The translations under genes were made by a program, and so were the position numbers. A DNA stretch of 57,586 nt from BPJU01 sp964425225 (lineage in GTDB: Bacteria; Planctomycetota; Planctomycetia; Pirellulales; Pirellulaceae): contig CAYRMD010000023.1 of assembly GCA_964425225.1 (NCBI GenBank), positions 1 through 57,586 on the forward strand, read 5' to 3'. Positions 19,173 through 27,772 of this stretch are shown one piece after another. Each line of letters opens with the position of its first letter. Position 1 is the stretch's first letter. The notes under the pieces were generated by a model. The model was given only the letters and a program-made list of their open reading frames with translations, was not told the DNA's origin and searched no databases.

Positions 19173-19733
19173 TCAATCCGGGGCCCGTTTGCGTAGTTTC
19201 CGTTGCAAGGATCGGCGATGAATTCCCAGCCGCCGCGCCGCTTCCGAGATATTGCCGCCGCAATCCGCTAAAACTCGATGAATGTGTTCCCATTCGGCGC
19301 GCGCCAAGCTTGGCACCTCGTGGTCCGTCTTCGGTGGACAACCCACCTCGGCTTCGCCACGAGCGAAGGCGGCCAGCACGTCGTCCGCGTCGGCCGGTTT
19401 CGGCAGATAGTTGGTGGCACCTAAGCGAATAGCATCGATAGCCGTAGCAATGCTGCCGAAGCCTGTGAGCACCAGGACCTTGGTTTGGGGGTATAACCGT
19501 TTCAAATCCCGAACCAGTTCCAGACCCGAGCGACCGGGCATCCGCAAATCCACTACCGCCAATTCTGTGGGGTGCTCAGCGGCTACGCTCATGGCTTCGT
19601 CATAATTGGAAGCCGTCCACACTTGAAAACCGCGCTCACGAAAAGCGCGTGCCAGTCGCTCACGAAAAGCATAACTATCGTCCACCAATAGAATCGTGCG
19701 ACCCACGCCGCTCGATGTACTTGTAATGCTCAT
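19173..19733 (-). CDS. regA: RegA/PrrA-type redox response regulator
   Basis: A 186-aa protein from ATG 19733; a TTG at 19760 is an alternative. The receiver domain has the acidic pair in LLVDDS, the phospho-acceptor aspartate in VVDLRMPG, the threonine in VLTGFGS and the lysine in YLPKPAD. A short linker leads to a Fis-type helix-turn-helix: GGNISEAARRLGIHRRSLQR, nearly identical to the DNA-reading helix of RegA/PrrA/ActR. In proteobacteria this family switches respiration, carbon and nitrogen metabolism with redox state. The matching RegB-type kinase lies at 27773-29170 on the other strand, not next to it as usual. Confidence 0.92.
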   Translation of the reverse strand: MSITSTSSGVGRTILLVDDSYAFRERLARAFRERGFQVWTASNYDEAMSVAAEHPTELAVVDLRMPGRSGLELVRDLKRLYPQTKVLVLTGFGSIATAIDAIRLGATNYLPKPADADDVLAAFARGEAEVGCPPKTDHEVPSLARAEWEHIHRVLADCGGNISEAARRLGIHRRSLQRKLRKRAPD

Positions 19734-19952
19734 GGCTCCAGCCCAGCCCACTCTAACCAAGTACCGACATCCACTGGCAACTTTGCTACAATCCGTAGAT
19801 CATCCCGCGGAATTCTCCCTGCCGGCAATGGAATCTGCTGTGCGCTTTACTACTAGTTTATCGTGACGGGTTCGATGCGAGAAAGCGCCTTGGCCAGGAC
19901 GGTTTTGGCATCGAGCGAGATAACCTGGCTTTCCCAATCCGCTGGGATCCAT

Positions 19953-20936
19953 TCATACTCCGGCCGAGCCCGCCGTATTGTCCGACGCGCTCGCTACTCC
20001 TCTTTCCAAGCGTTCGCGCACCAGGTACCGCGGCTGACCGCGCACTTCCTCGATCACCCGTGCCAGGTACTCGCCCACTAGGCCGATAGCAAAAAGAGTC
20101 ATACCACCGAAGAACGTAACGAGTATAGCCAACGTGGTGAATCCGGGCAAAACGCTCCGTCCCCAAAAGTAACGCACCACGCGGTACAACAAGAAAAGAA
20201 ATGACGCTCCAGCAACTGCCAGGCCGAACAAACAAACGGCGTGTAAAGGGTACGTCGTAGCCCGCACCAGGGTATCGACAAGCGTGCCGGCTAAACGCAC
20301 CAACCGATACCCACTGCGGCCATAAGCGCGCGGAGCATGGCGGACATCGACGTTTGCCACCCGGCGAGTCATTTGAAAGATCATGGGGCACATGACGGGG
20401 TTGGCGGTACGATGTTGGCACAATATGCGTGCAAATTGTGAGGTCATGATCCGAAAGCTACTGGGAACGACATCCCGCGGAGCACCGTAGAAGCGCACGT
20501 AGATCATGCGCATGATCGCACTGCCGAAATTGCGCCATACACTGTGGTGCTTGCGATGGAAACGTGCCATCATGCAGTCGTAATGCGGATGCTTTTCGGC
20601 GGCATCAAGCAACACCGGTAATTGGTCTGGCGGATGCTGAAAATCATCGTCCATGGTAATGACCCAACGACCCTGGGCATGCTCGACGCCACACAACGTC
20701 GCTCGATACTGTCCGACATTGTATTGCAAATCGATGGCCCGCACGGGACGCCCCTCGTGGACCAATTTTCTGATCACGTCCCAGGTGGCATCTGGAGAGG
20801 CATCGTTTACCAGAATCAGCTCGTACTGTACTCGTAACGGATCGAGCACACGCTGGATTGCATCCACGAGCTCTTCCAGCCACGGGCCGCTTCGATAACA
20901 GGGAATGACGATCGACACGTCCATCAGGGCGATCAC
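19953..20936 (-). CDS. Family-2 glycosyltransferase with two C-terminal membrane helices (GtrB/ArnC-like)
   Basis: A 327-aa protein with an N-terminal GT-A fold (VSIVIPCYRSGPWLEELV, LVNDASPDATW) and the metal-binding MDDDFQHPPDQLP. Two transmembrane helices lie near residues 230-258 and 265-292, the layout of undecaprenyl-phosphate sugar transferases such as GtrB and ArnC. The start overlaps the stop of the acyltransferase gene (ATGA); a second ATG four codons on is also possible. As last gene of the sugar cluster it probably moves the finished sugar to a lipid carrier; the substrate is inferred from context. Confidence 0.9.
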   Translation of the reverse strand: MIALMDVSIVIPCYRSGPWLEELVDAIQRVLDPLRVQYELILVNDASPDATWDVIRKLVHEGRPVRAIDLQYNVGQYRATLCGVEHAQGRWVITMDDDFQHPPDQLPVLLDAAEKHPHYDCMMARFHRKHHSVWRNFGSAIMRMIYVRFYGAPRDVVPSSFRIMTSQFARILCQHRTANPVMCPMIFQMTRRVANVDVRHAPRAYGRSGYRLVRLAGTLVDTLVRATTYPLHAVCLFGLAVAGASFLFLLYRVVRYFWGRSVLPGFTTLAILVTFFGGMTLFAIGLVGEYLARVIEEVRGQPRYLVRERLERGVASASDNTAGSAGV

Positions 20937-21643
20937 CGGTCAACGGGAGGTTCGTGTTCAAAAGGTACCTCGTCTTCAAGCCGTGTTTGGCGGAGCACGC
21001 GAGCCGGCACGCCGACTGCCACCACGCCTGCCGGTAGGTCACGCGTCACCACCGCACCTGCTCCGACCAAGGTGTTGCGGCCCACAAGGCGCTGCGGAAG
21101 AACAGTAGCACCCGCGCCCAGGAACACCCCATTTTCGATCGTGCAGCATCCCGCGATGGTGACGCCCGGACCGAGTAACACATTTTCTCCCAGCCGACAG
21201 TCGTGTTCTACCGTTACACCTCCATAAGCACAGCAAAGTGCCCCGATGTGGGTATGCGCGCCGACGTAGACACCGGGCATCACGACACAACCGGCACCCA
21301 GCGAAGCGGACGGTGACACGTGTGCTTGTGGCGATACTAAGCAGGGAACCGGAACGGCCACCTGCTCTAAAGCGCGTAACAAGTGGCTCCGCACATGACT
21401 CTGGCGAGTACCGGAGGCGATGATGGCTGCGCACCGGTGTTCAGCAGCCCATTGGATTCCCTGGCTAAAGCTGCCACGAATCGGAGCTCCACCAGGTCCA
21501 CTCTCTCCAACAGCTCGAAAGTCGTCAAAGTACCCGACGACTTCATATCGGTCAGCGAATGACCAGCAGAGCAGGTCCCAGATGCTTCGCGCTCGATAGC
21601 CTGTGCCAAACACGACTACGGGAATGGCCGCCGATCGACTCAT
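20933..21643 (-). CDS. NeuD/PglD-family sugar O/N-acyltransferase
   Basis: A 236-aa protein with an N-terminal nucleotide-binding-like domain (VVVFGTGYRARSIWDLL, VVGYFDD) and a C-terminal left-handed beta-helix of hexapeptide repeats (HVSPSASLGAGCVVMPGVYV, then IGALCCAYGGVTVEHDC and VFLGAGATVLPQRLVGRNT). PglD, NeuD and the FdtC/QdtC group share this build and use acetyl-CoA. Next to a 4-aminosugar transaminase, N-acetylation of the 4-amino group of a dTDP-deoxyaminosugar is the likely job. It lies 27 bases after the transaminase stop and overlaps the glycosyltransferase start. Confidence 0.88.
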   Translation of the reverse strand: MSRSAAIPVVVFGTGYRARSIWDLLCWSFADRYEVVGYFDDFRAVGESGPGGAPIRGSFSQGIQWAAEHRCAAIIASGTRQSHVRSHLLRALEQVAVPVPCLVSPQAHVSPSASLGAGCVVMPGVYVGAHTHIGALCCAYGGVTVEHDCRLGENVLLGPGVTIAGCCTIENGVFLGAGATVLPQRLVGRNTLVGAGAVVTRDLPAGVVAVGVPARVLRQTRLEDEVPFEHEPPVDR

Positions 21644-21670
21644 GAGCGGATCTCGATGTCATCCACGTCC

Positions 21671-22825
21671 TTAGGCAACTCCAAAGAAAGCACGCACCGC
21701 ATCGATCACCTGTTGCTGCTCGGTTGGTGTCAAGCCGGCATACATCGGCAATCGCAACAGGCAACTGCTGACCCTTTCGGTTATGGGTAACATCCCGGGC
21801 TGGTATCCGAGGCGCTGTCCCATAGGCGAGCAGTGCAGGGGCACGTAGTGGAACGCGGCTTGAATGCCCCGGCCGCTCAGAAAGGCCAACAAGGCATTGC
21901 GCGTACTTTCAGACTCTGCCAGCACATAAAACATGTGATAATTCGGCTGACAATAATCGGGCCAATACGGCAGGCGAAGATCACCACGCGTTTGGCAGAC
22001 ATCCAATTCCTGTCGGTAACGTTCGAAGATCACGCGCCGTCGTTCGGTAAGCTCATCCACCTGTTCCAGTTGAGCCCACAAAAAGGCCATTAATAGTTCA
22101 GCCGCTACGAACGACGAACCGACATCATGCCACGTGTATCGATCGACTTGTCCTTGGAGGAAATGTCGCCGATTGGTACCCTTGTCGCGGAGAATATAGG
22201 CGCGCTCGAGCCACTGGTGTCGATTCACACACAGAGCACCACCCTCGCCACACGTGTAGTTTTTTGTTTCGTGGAAGCTATAAACAGCCGCATCGCCAAA
22301 AGATCCTAGAGGCCGACCCCGATAAAAGGCGTTGACTGCCTGTGCCGCGTCCTCAATGACCCATAGGTGATGGGTGCGAGCCCAAGCGAGAATCGCATCC
22401 ATTTCACAACCTACTCCGGCATAATGCACCGGAAAAACCGCTCGCGTTCGTTCCGTTCGCGCCTGATCCAATAGCGTTTCATCCATGTTGAGTGTGTCGC
22501 CACGGATCTCGACAAAAACCGGACGCGCTCCGCAGCGCATAACAGCATTGGCGGTCGAAACAAAAGTAAAGGAGGGCATGAGTACTTCGTCGCCCGACTG
22601 CAATTGACACAGGATCGCTGCTAATTCCAGGGCAGCCGTTCCTGAGGGTGTCATGAGTACAGGTCCGAGTCCAAAACGTTCTTGCAACCAGCGCGCACAA
22701 CGCTCGCTAAACGGCCCGTCGCCGGCCAACCAACGTGCTCGTAGCGCTTCGGCTAGATAGTGCTGTTCGCGAGGCCCGATCCACGGACGGTTGAACGGGA
22801 TGTGGATAGGTGGCTCGGCTCCCAT
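21671..22825 (-). CDS. WecE/RffA-like dTDP-4-keto-6-deoxyglucose transaminase (DegT/DnrJ/EryC1 family)
   Basis: A 384-aa PLP enzyme. The ATG at 22825 shares its first base with the preceding TAA (TAATG), so a longer open frame is not needed. It resembles WecE closely: SFTFVSTANA, VFPVHYAGVGCEMD, PLP-contacting EDAAQAV and the Schiff-base lysine (about residue 188) in YSFHETKNYT. WecE makes dTDP-4-amino-4,6-dideoxygalactose (Fuc4N) from dTDP-4-keto-6-deoxyglucose with glutamate. The 4,6-dehydratase RfbB that should supply its substrate is not in the window. Confidence 0.93.
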   Translation of the reverse strand: MGAEPPIHIPFNRPWIGPREQHYLAEALRARWLAGDGPFSERCARWLQERFGLGPVLMTPSGTAALELAAILCQLQSGDEVLMPSFTFVSTANAVMRCGARPVFVEIRGDTLNMDETLLDQARTERTRAVFPVHYAGVGCEMDAILAWARTHHLWVIEDAAQAVNAFYRGRPLGSFGDAAVYSFHETKNYTCGEGGALCVNRHQWLERAYILRDKGTNRRHFLQGQVDRYTWHDVGSSFVAAELLMAFLWAQLEQVDELTERRRVIFERYRQELDVCQTRGDLRLPYWPDYCQPNYHMFYVLAESESTRNALLAFLSGRGIQAAFHYVPLHCSPMGQRLGYQPGMLPITERVSSCLLRLPMYAGLTPTEQQQVIDAVRAFFGVA

Positions 22826-23730
22826 TAACCCGACTCCGCTATCTCGGCTAAGTATTCGCCATACGGATTGCGATACTGATGGGCCAATTGGCGCAACTGA
22901 GCAGCATCGATAAAGCCCATGCGGTACGCCGCCTCCTCCGGGCAAGCAATCTTGAGGCCCTGCCGTTCCTGCACCATTTCTACAAAATTGGCCGCTTGCA
23001 AGAGCCCCCGTTCGGTACCGGCATCCAGCCAAGCAAAACCGCGTCCGAATCGCTCGACATGCAATAGCTGTCGTTCCAGGTACCAACGATTAATATCCGT
23101 AATCTCCAGCTCGCCACGCGACGAGGGTTCCAACTGTCGCGCTACGGATGAGACTTGACCATCGTAAAAGTAAAGCCCGGTGATGGCGTAGCGGGATCGA
23201 GGTTCCCGGGGTTTTTCATACAAGCCGATAGGCCGCCATCGCTCATCGAACTCCACCACCCCGTACCGCTCGGGATCGCGCACCGGATAGGCAAATACCG
23301 TTGCACCGTGCGCTCGTCCAACAGCCACCAGTAACTTCTCACGCAACCCCTGTCCGTAAAACACATTGTCTCCCAGAACCAGCGCCACCGGATCCCCGGC
23401 GATAAACGATTCTCCGATCAGGAACGCCTCGGCAATGCCCCGCGGTTCTTCTTGCTCGGCATACGAAAACTCCATACCCCACTGCGACCCATCTGCAAAC
23501 AATTGGCGAAAAGCCGGAATATCGCGCTTCGACGAGATGACCAATACCCGGCGAATCCCGGCTAACATCACCGTAGTCAAGGGATAGTAGATAAGGGGCT
23601 TGTCGTAAATGGGCAGTAGCTGTTTGTTGACAACGCGCGTTATCGGGTAAAGCCGCGAGCCAGAGCCACCGGCCATTAGAATTGCCTTGTGGAAATAACT
23701 GTGGACGTGAGTCATCGAAGCAAGCGCCAT
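22825..23730 (-). CDS. rfbA: Glucose-1-phosphate thymidylyltransferase
   Basis: A 301-aa protein that makes dTDP-glucose from dTTP and glucose 1-phosphate, the first step of dTDP-deoxysugar synthesis. The start at 23730 overlaps the preceding GNAT stop by one base (TAATG). It shows the pyrophosphorylase loop GGSGSRLYPIT, QLLPIYDKPLIYYPL, the metal-site LGDNVFYG, and YEKPREPRS, all standard for RfbA. The length matches the family's 290-300 residues. It feeds the transaminase immediately downstream. Confidence 0.96.
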   Translation of the reverse strand: MALASMTHVHSYFHKAILMAGGSGSRLYPITRVVNKQLLPIYDKPLIYYPLTTVMLAGIRRVLVISSKRDIPAFRQLFADGSQWGMEFSYAEQEEPRGIAEAFLIGESFIAGDPVALVLGDNVFYGQGLREKLLVAVGRAHGATVFAYPVRDPERYGVVEFDERWRPIGLYEKPREPRSRYAITGLYFYDGQVSSVARQLEPSSRGELEITDINRWYLERQLLHVERFGRGFAWLDAGTERGLLQAANFVEMVQERQGLKIACPEEAAYRMGFIDAAQLRQLAHQYRNPYGEYLAEIAESG

Positions 23731-24227
23731 TAAGAGACCGGACCGTTCTGCAAGCCCTGACAATAGTGAATCTGTCGAGCAACTTCGACAAAACCGCACT
23801 TGGGATATAAATGCTGGCCTACTGGATTCTGCTCGAGAGTCTCAATCCGGGCGTGGGACAAACCCAGATTTCGAAAATAGGCTAAGGCCCGTTCGATCAG
23901 TGCCCGGCCGATTCCTTCGCCGCGACGCCCAGCCGACACCGCCAGGTTTGGTATGTAGCCAATTCCGGCGGCGGCGTCCACCCAAGTCGTGATGTAACCG
24001 ACAAGCTCTCCTTGGCACTCAGCCACAAAACTGCCTTCCGGATAACTCGTGAGCTCCAATTCCACCTGGCGCGCTTTGCGCCACCGCCAATCGTGCCCCC
24101 CGATCGGCCCAAATCGCTCCTCGATGTTTCTATCGATCGACACCGGCTCGAAAGCTTCCACCGTTAACGACAAAACCGCCGGTCCATCTTCAGGGCGATA
24201 GCGACGTATCAAAACCGTCTCTTTCAT
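23730..24227 (-). CDS. GNAT-family N-acetyltransferase
   Basis: A 165-aa protein with the acetyl-CoA motif A as SAGRRGEGIGRALIERAL and a C-terminal NPVGQHLYPKCGFVEVARQI, typical of GNAT enzymes. It overlaps the lipoprotein gene upstream (38 bases) and the RfbA start downstream (1 base). WecD, which acetylates dTDP-Fuc4N, is also a GNAT protein, so this could be a second candidate for that step. It is shorter than WecD, and a protein substrate cannot be excluded. Confidence 0.88.
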   Translation of the reverse strand: MKETVLIRRYRPEDGPAVLSLTVEAFEPVSIDRNIEERFGPIGGHDWRWRKARQVELELTSYPEGSFVAECQGELVGYITTWVDAAAGIGYIPNLAVSAGRRGEGIGRALIERALAYFRNLGLSHARIETLEQNPVGQHLYPKCGFVEVARQIHYCQGLQNGPVS

Positions 24228-24531
24228 ACAGAGCTGCTTCCGCTGTATCGAAATCTACACCTTGGTCCTCGAGCTCTTCCGGCATGCGCCCAGGCCCCAC
24301 CGGCTCGGCATCCATCCCCACCGGGATCACTGCTACCGAGCACGGATCCGGATAAGGACACGGCGGGCAACTAAACGGATAATGCCAGGCACAATGCGCA
24401 TCATAGTACTTTAACATATTATACATCCCCTCGAAACTTACTGGTACGGTCTGCGGCGGACGCGTCAAGCAACAACCCTGCACTAGGATAAGGAAAAGTA
24501 TCAGCGCACTTTTTCCAATCGAATTCCTCAT
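24190..24531 (-). CDS. Small cysteine/proline-rich lipoprotein
   Basis: A 113-aa protein from ATG 24531. The signal ALILFLILVQGC ends in a lipobox with the lipidated cysteine at residue 20. The mature part contains CAWHYPFSCPPCPYPDPCS, dense in Cys, Pro and aromatics, then an acidic tail. I recognise no family. It overlaps the GNAT gene and so appears to head the sugar cluster transcript. It may be an envelope protein of the glycan system, which is only a guess from position. Confidence 0.7.
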   Translation of the reverse strand: MRNSIGKSALILFLILVQGCCLTRPPQTVPVSFEGMYNMLKYYDAHCAWHYPFSCPPCPYPDPCSVAVIPVGMDAEPVGPGRMPEELEDQGVDFDTAEAALYERDGFDTSLSP

Positions 24532-24801
24532 GGTCGAGCCCCCGGGTTTTGACCGCACCTGCTCTATTGGCGTGTTTTTTCTTACACAAAAGTGCAGCGA
24601 TCTGGCCAGCTTCCTGCACAACTGCCCGCTGACCATAATCGGTACAACGCGTATATTCGCTATCGTCGATTACGCTACAAGATGTTGAGCGATTTATCGA
24701 ACAGGTAAGCTGAGGAAATGAGGCGGGCTGTAACGTGCCCCTCGCATCATCGCCATCCGTTTTGTTCCAGGTATGGGACTGCCAAGAAGGAGTACCACGT
24801 A

Positions 24802-25713
24802 ATGAGCGCACGTCATATTGTTGTTGCGGTATTGCTATGCGCCGTCGGCAACACATTTGGGCTGAAGGCACAGGAACCGTCAAATGACGGGAAGTTGCGG
24901 ATTATTATTTTCGGTGCCCATCCGGACGACGCCGAATTTAAGGCCGGGGGTACAGCCGCCCTATGGGCTCGTCAAGGACACCACGTAAAGCTCGTCTCGG
25001 TTACCAACGGAGACATTGGACACTGGAAAATAGCCGGTGGGCCTCTTGCCCAGCGTCGCGCAGCAGAGTCAGCCGCGGCAGCGCGGATCCTGGGCGTAAC
25101 CTCCGAAGTGCTCGACATCCACGACGGTGAACTGATTCCCTCGTTGGAGAACCGGCGACTGATCACGCGTTTGATTCGCCGATGGAAAGCAGACGTCGTT
25201 ATCTCCCATCGTCCCTGGGATTATCACCCGGATCATCGCTACGTCGGTGTGTTAGTGCAGGATGCCGCGTTTATGGTTACTGTGCCCTTTTTTTGTCCTG
25301 ATGTACCGGCTTTGCCGCGCAATCCAGTTTTCTTATTCTCGAGTGATCGCTTTGAAAAGCCGTACCCGTTCGAACCAGACGTAGTGGTCGCCATCGATGA
25401 GGTATTGGATCAGAAACTCGATGCCCTTCATCAGTTGGCCAGCCAAGTTTACGAAGGGGGAGCTGGTGGCAGTGAGGAGTACCTGAAAAGTGTACCTCCG
25501 GCAGAAGACGAAACGGCGCGACGCGCCTGGCTCAGGCAACGCTGGCACGAACGGCAAAGCCAGGAAGCTAACCGCTACCGCGATGTGCTTATCAAACTCT
25601 ACGGCGAAGAGCGCGGCCGACAGGTGCGTTATGCCGAGGCATTCGAGATCTGCGAATATGGCCGGCAACCCGATTTAGCCGAATTGAAACGGTTGTTCCC
25701 GTTTTTCGATTAG
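24802..25713 (+). CDS. PIG-L family (LmbE-like) deacetylase, secreted
   Basis: A 303-aa protein; the ATG at 24802 has AAGGAG nine bases upstream. A signal peptide (IVVAVLLCAVGNTFGLKAQ) precedes the zinc-dependent domain. It has the defining AHPDDAE motif near residue 39, GDIGHW, and HRPWDYHPDHR, which supplies further zinc ligands. PIG-L enzymes remove N-acetyl groups from GlcNAc-containing lipids or thiols. Export suggests a cell-wall or extracellular glycan substrate. It is divergent from the sugar cluster, separated by about 270 bases that should contain both promoters. Confidence 0.92.
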   Translation: MSARHIVVAVLLCAVGNTFGLKAQEPSNDGKLRIIIFGAHPDDAEFKAGGTAALWARQGHHVKLVSVTNGDIGHWKIAGGPLAQRRAAESAAAARILGVTSEVLDIHDGELIPSLENRRLITRLIRRWKADVVISHRPWDYHPDHRYVGVLVQDAAFMVTVPFFCPDVPALPRNPVFLFSSDRFEKPYPFEPDVVVAIDEVLDQKLDALHQLASQVYEGGAGGSEEYLKSVPPAEDETARRAWLRQRWHERQSQEANRYRDVLIKLYGEERGRQVRYAEAFEICEYGRQPDLAELKRLFPFFD

Positions 25714-26227
25714 GATCGACCTTTGCCGTTCCATGGCCGTCTTCAGGGGGGAAGGATTCCAACGCAAAGGCGCAAAGGCGCAAAAAGCTTGTACGAAGGA
25801 AGCCTTCAAATCGCATTTTGACCGGCTAGACGCTTCATTTTCCGAGTTTTTCCAATGCGCCTTTGCGTTGAATTATTTCCCACTCAAATAGTACAACTCG
25901 ACCTTGGTCCATCGGCGTTGCATGCCTTGCCATGCCGGATGGCTCGTACAAAGGGCAACGCCGAACATGGCGTCCGAGAAAAGCGTGCTATTGCCTTCAA
26001 GAATACGGTTCACTGGAGGGGCTGTCGGGGCACGATCGACAATCGGAGGAATTGTTAGTAGGTACGCTTCGCCGAAGCTTGTTCGTTTTTTCCCGTCCTG
26101 CGCATTCCTATGGCACCGGCTCAAAGGGCGATAGAATTCCATGGAAGTAGGGAAGAATTACACCCAGCTGTTTTCCATTGCTGAGTTTCGATTTGGAATG
26201 TGAAATCTCGACGGAAGGGCGGCAGCA
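25714..26227. repeat. Repeat pair in a 514-base gap (AACGCAAAGGCGCA arms)
   Basis: AACGCAAAGGCGCA (25761-25774) is the exact reverse complement of TGCGCCTTTGCGTT (25856-25869). The left arm is extended by another AAGGCGCAAAAAG. The enclosed 80 bases are unique within the window. This is the cleanest palindromic copy of the dispersed family. The remaining 350 bases up to the aldehyde dehydrogenase have no supported gene. Confidence 0.75.
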
Positions 26228-27652
26228 ATGAAGATGTATTTAGCAGGCGAGTGGGTAGAAAGGCGTGAGGTAGTGGAGGTACGACATCCGTACGACGGAT
26301 CATTGGTCGATACGGTACCTCAAGCCAGTGCTGCTGATGTTTCGCGCGCCGTAGAGGCTGCCGAAGAGGGAGCTCGACAAATGCGGCGCCTTTCGGCCTA
26401 TGACCGGTATCAGATTCTGCGCCGCGCTGCGGACTTGATGGCTTCGCGACAAAAGATGCTCGGCGAATTGATCAGCCGCGAAGAAGGCAAGGTTTTGCGC
26501 GAGGGCCACTACGAAGCACAACGGGCAACGATCACCATGGAAGTCTCTGCCGAGGAAGCCAAGCGGCTTTACGGTGAGGTGCTGCCCATGGACGGTGCCC
26601 CAGGGGGGCAACGTAAATTTGGTTTCACCTTGCGAGTACCCTGTGGCATTGTCGTCGCCATTACTCCGTTCAATTTCCCCTTGAATTTGGTCTGTCACAA
26701 AGTTGGGCCAGCGTTAGCCGCAGGCAACGCAGTGATCATTAAACCCGCCAGCGATACACCGCTTTCGGCCCTGAAACTGGTGGAAATCCTCCTGGAAGCC
26801 GGAGTGCCTCCGTTAGCCGTCCAATGCCTGACCGGGCGAGGGTCGGAGGTGGGCCAGGCGCTGTGCTCGGATCCACGTGTGCGCAAGATCTCCTTCACGG
26901 GAAGCGCTGAAGTTGGGGAACAAATCTGTCGTGTGGCCGGCCTGAAACGCGTCACCATGGAATTAGGTTCCAATAGTCCGCTCATCGTTCTGGAGGACGC
27001 TGACCTCGTTAAAGTCACCGAAGCGACACTCGTGTGTGGCTATACCAACGCCGGGCAAGTGTGCATCTCAGCTCAGCGATTGATTGCCAGTCGGCACGTG
27101 TATGACGATCTGGTCGCGCGCCTGCGCCAGGCCGTTTCCCAGTTGGTAGCCGGCGATCCGTTTTCACCACAGACAGCCGTCGGACCGTTGATCCGTACTA
27201 CAGATACGGAACGAGTTGAACGGTGGATTCATGAAGCGGTAGACCAAGGAGCACGCCTGGTTTGTGGTGGCCGTCGTCGACAATCGGTCTTAGAACCCAC
27301 GGTACTGGCCGACGTGCGTCCGGAGATGCGGGTCTATCGCGACGAGCTTTTTGGCCCGGCTGTCTGCCTGGCACGGGCTCAAGATTGGCAAGAAGCAATT
27401 CGGCTGGCCAACGACAGCCGTTACGGATTGAGTGCCGCTGTATTTACTCAGGATATCGACCGCGCTTTGGCATTTGCCGAAAACGTGGAAAGTGGAAACA
27501 TCCATATTAATTGGGGCCCGCAATGGCGCGCTGACTTCATGCCGTATGGAGGTTTGAAGCAAAGCGGCATGGGCAAAGAAGGTCCGCGATATGCCATTGA
27601 AGAAATGACGGAGTTAAAAACCGTGGTAGTGCATCGATCCGATCCGGCTTAG
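26228..27652 (+). CDS. NAD(P)-dependent aldehyde dehydrogenase
   Basis: A 474-aa member of the aldehyde dehydrogenase superfamily, oxidising an aldehyde to its acid. GGAAGGG precedes the ATG at a suitable distance. All catalytic elements are present: N149 in TPFNFPLN, K172 in IIKPAS, E245 in VTMELGSNSP and nucleophile C279 in NAGQVCIS. The NAD-binding turn reads FTGSAEVG. Overall it is closest in feel to lactaldehyde/succinate-semialdehyde or phosphonoacetaldehyde-type enzymes; the substrate cannot be set from sequence alone. It is monocistronic, with a hairpin after its stop. Confidence 0.94.
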   Translation: MKMYLAGEWVERREVVEVRHPYDGSLVDTVPQASAADVSRAVEAAEEGARQMRRLSAYDRYQILRRAADLMASRQKMLGELISREEGKVLREGHYEAQRATITMEVSAEEAKRLYGEVLPMDGAPGGQRKFGFTLRVPCGIVVAITPFNFPLNLVCHKVGPALAAGNAVIIKPASDTPLSALKLVEILLEAGVPPLAVQCLTGRGSEVGQALCSDPRVRKISFTGSAEVGEQICRVAGLKRVTMELGSNSPLIVLEDADLVKVTEATLVCGYTNAGQVCISAQRLIASRHVYDDLVARLRQAVSQLVAGDPFSPQTAVGPLIRTTDTERVERWIHEAVDQGARLVCGGRRRQSVLEPTVLADVRPEMRVYRDELFGPAVCLARAQDWQEAIRLANDSRYGLSAAVFTQDIDRALAFAENVESGNIHINWGPQWRADFMPYGGLKQSGMGKEGPRYAIEEMTELKTVVVHRSDPA

Positions 27653-27675
27653 CGTTCCCCGGCTCATGGGTGGAC

Positions 27676-27705
27676 CTCGAGCACGTTGTGGTGGACGTGC
27701 TCGAG
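27676..27705. terminator. Perfect 11-bp hairpin after the aldehyde dehydrogenase
   Basis: CTCGAGCACGT (27676-27686) pairs exactly with ACGTGCTCGAG (27695-27705) around an 8-base loop, 24 bases past the stop. No T-run follows, so it is a transcript-end stabiliser or weak terminator at best. Confidence 0.45.
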
Positions 27706-27772
27706 CTGAACGACAACCTGGAGTAGCTCAACGCGGTAGGCTCTATGGTCCGGACCGAGACACCGTCTAGCC

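Noticed and set aside
22826..23086. Longer start for the WecE-like transaminase
   Set aside because: It would lie inside rfbA in another frame; the TAATG junction at 22825 gives the normal family N-terminus.
25873..26142. 89-codon minus-strand frame in the PIG-L/aldehyde dehydrogenase gap
   Set aside because: No ribosome site, no recognised family, and its 3' end abuts a repeat arm.
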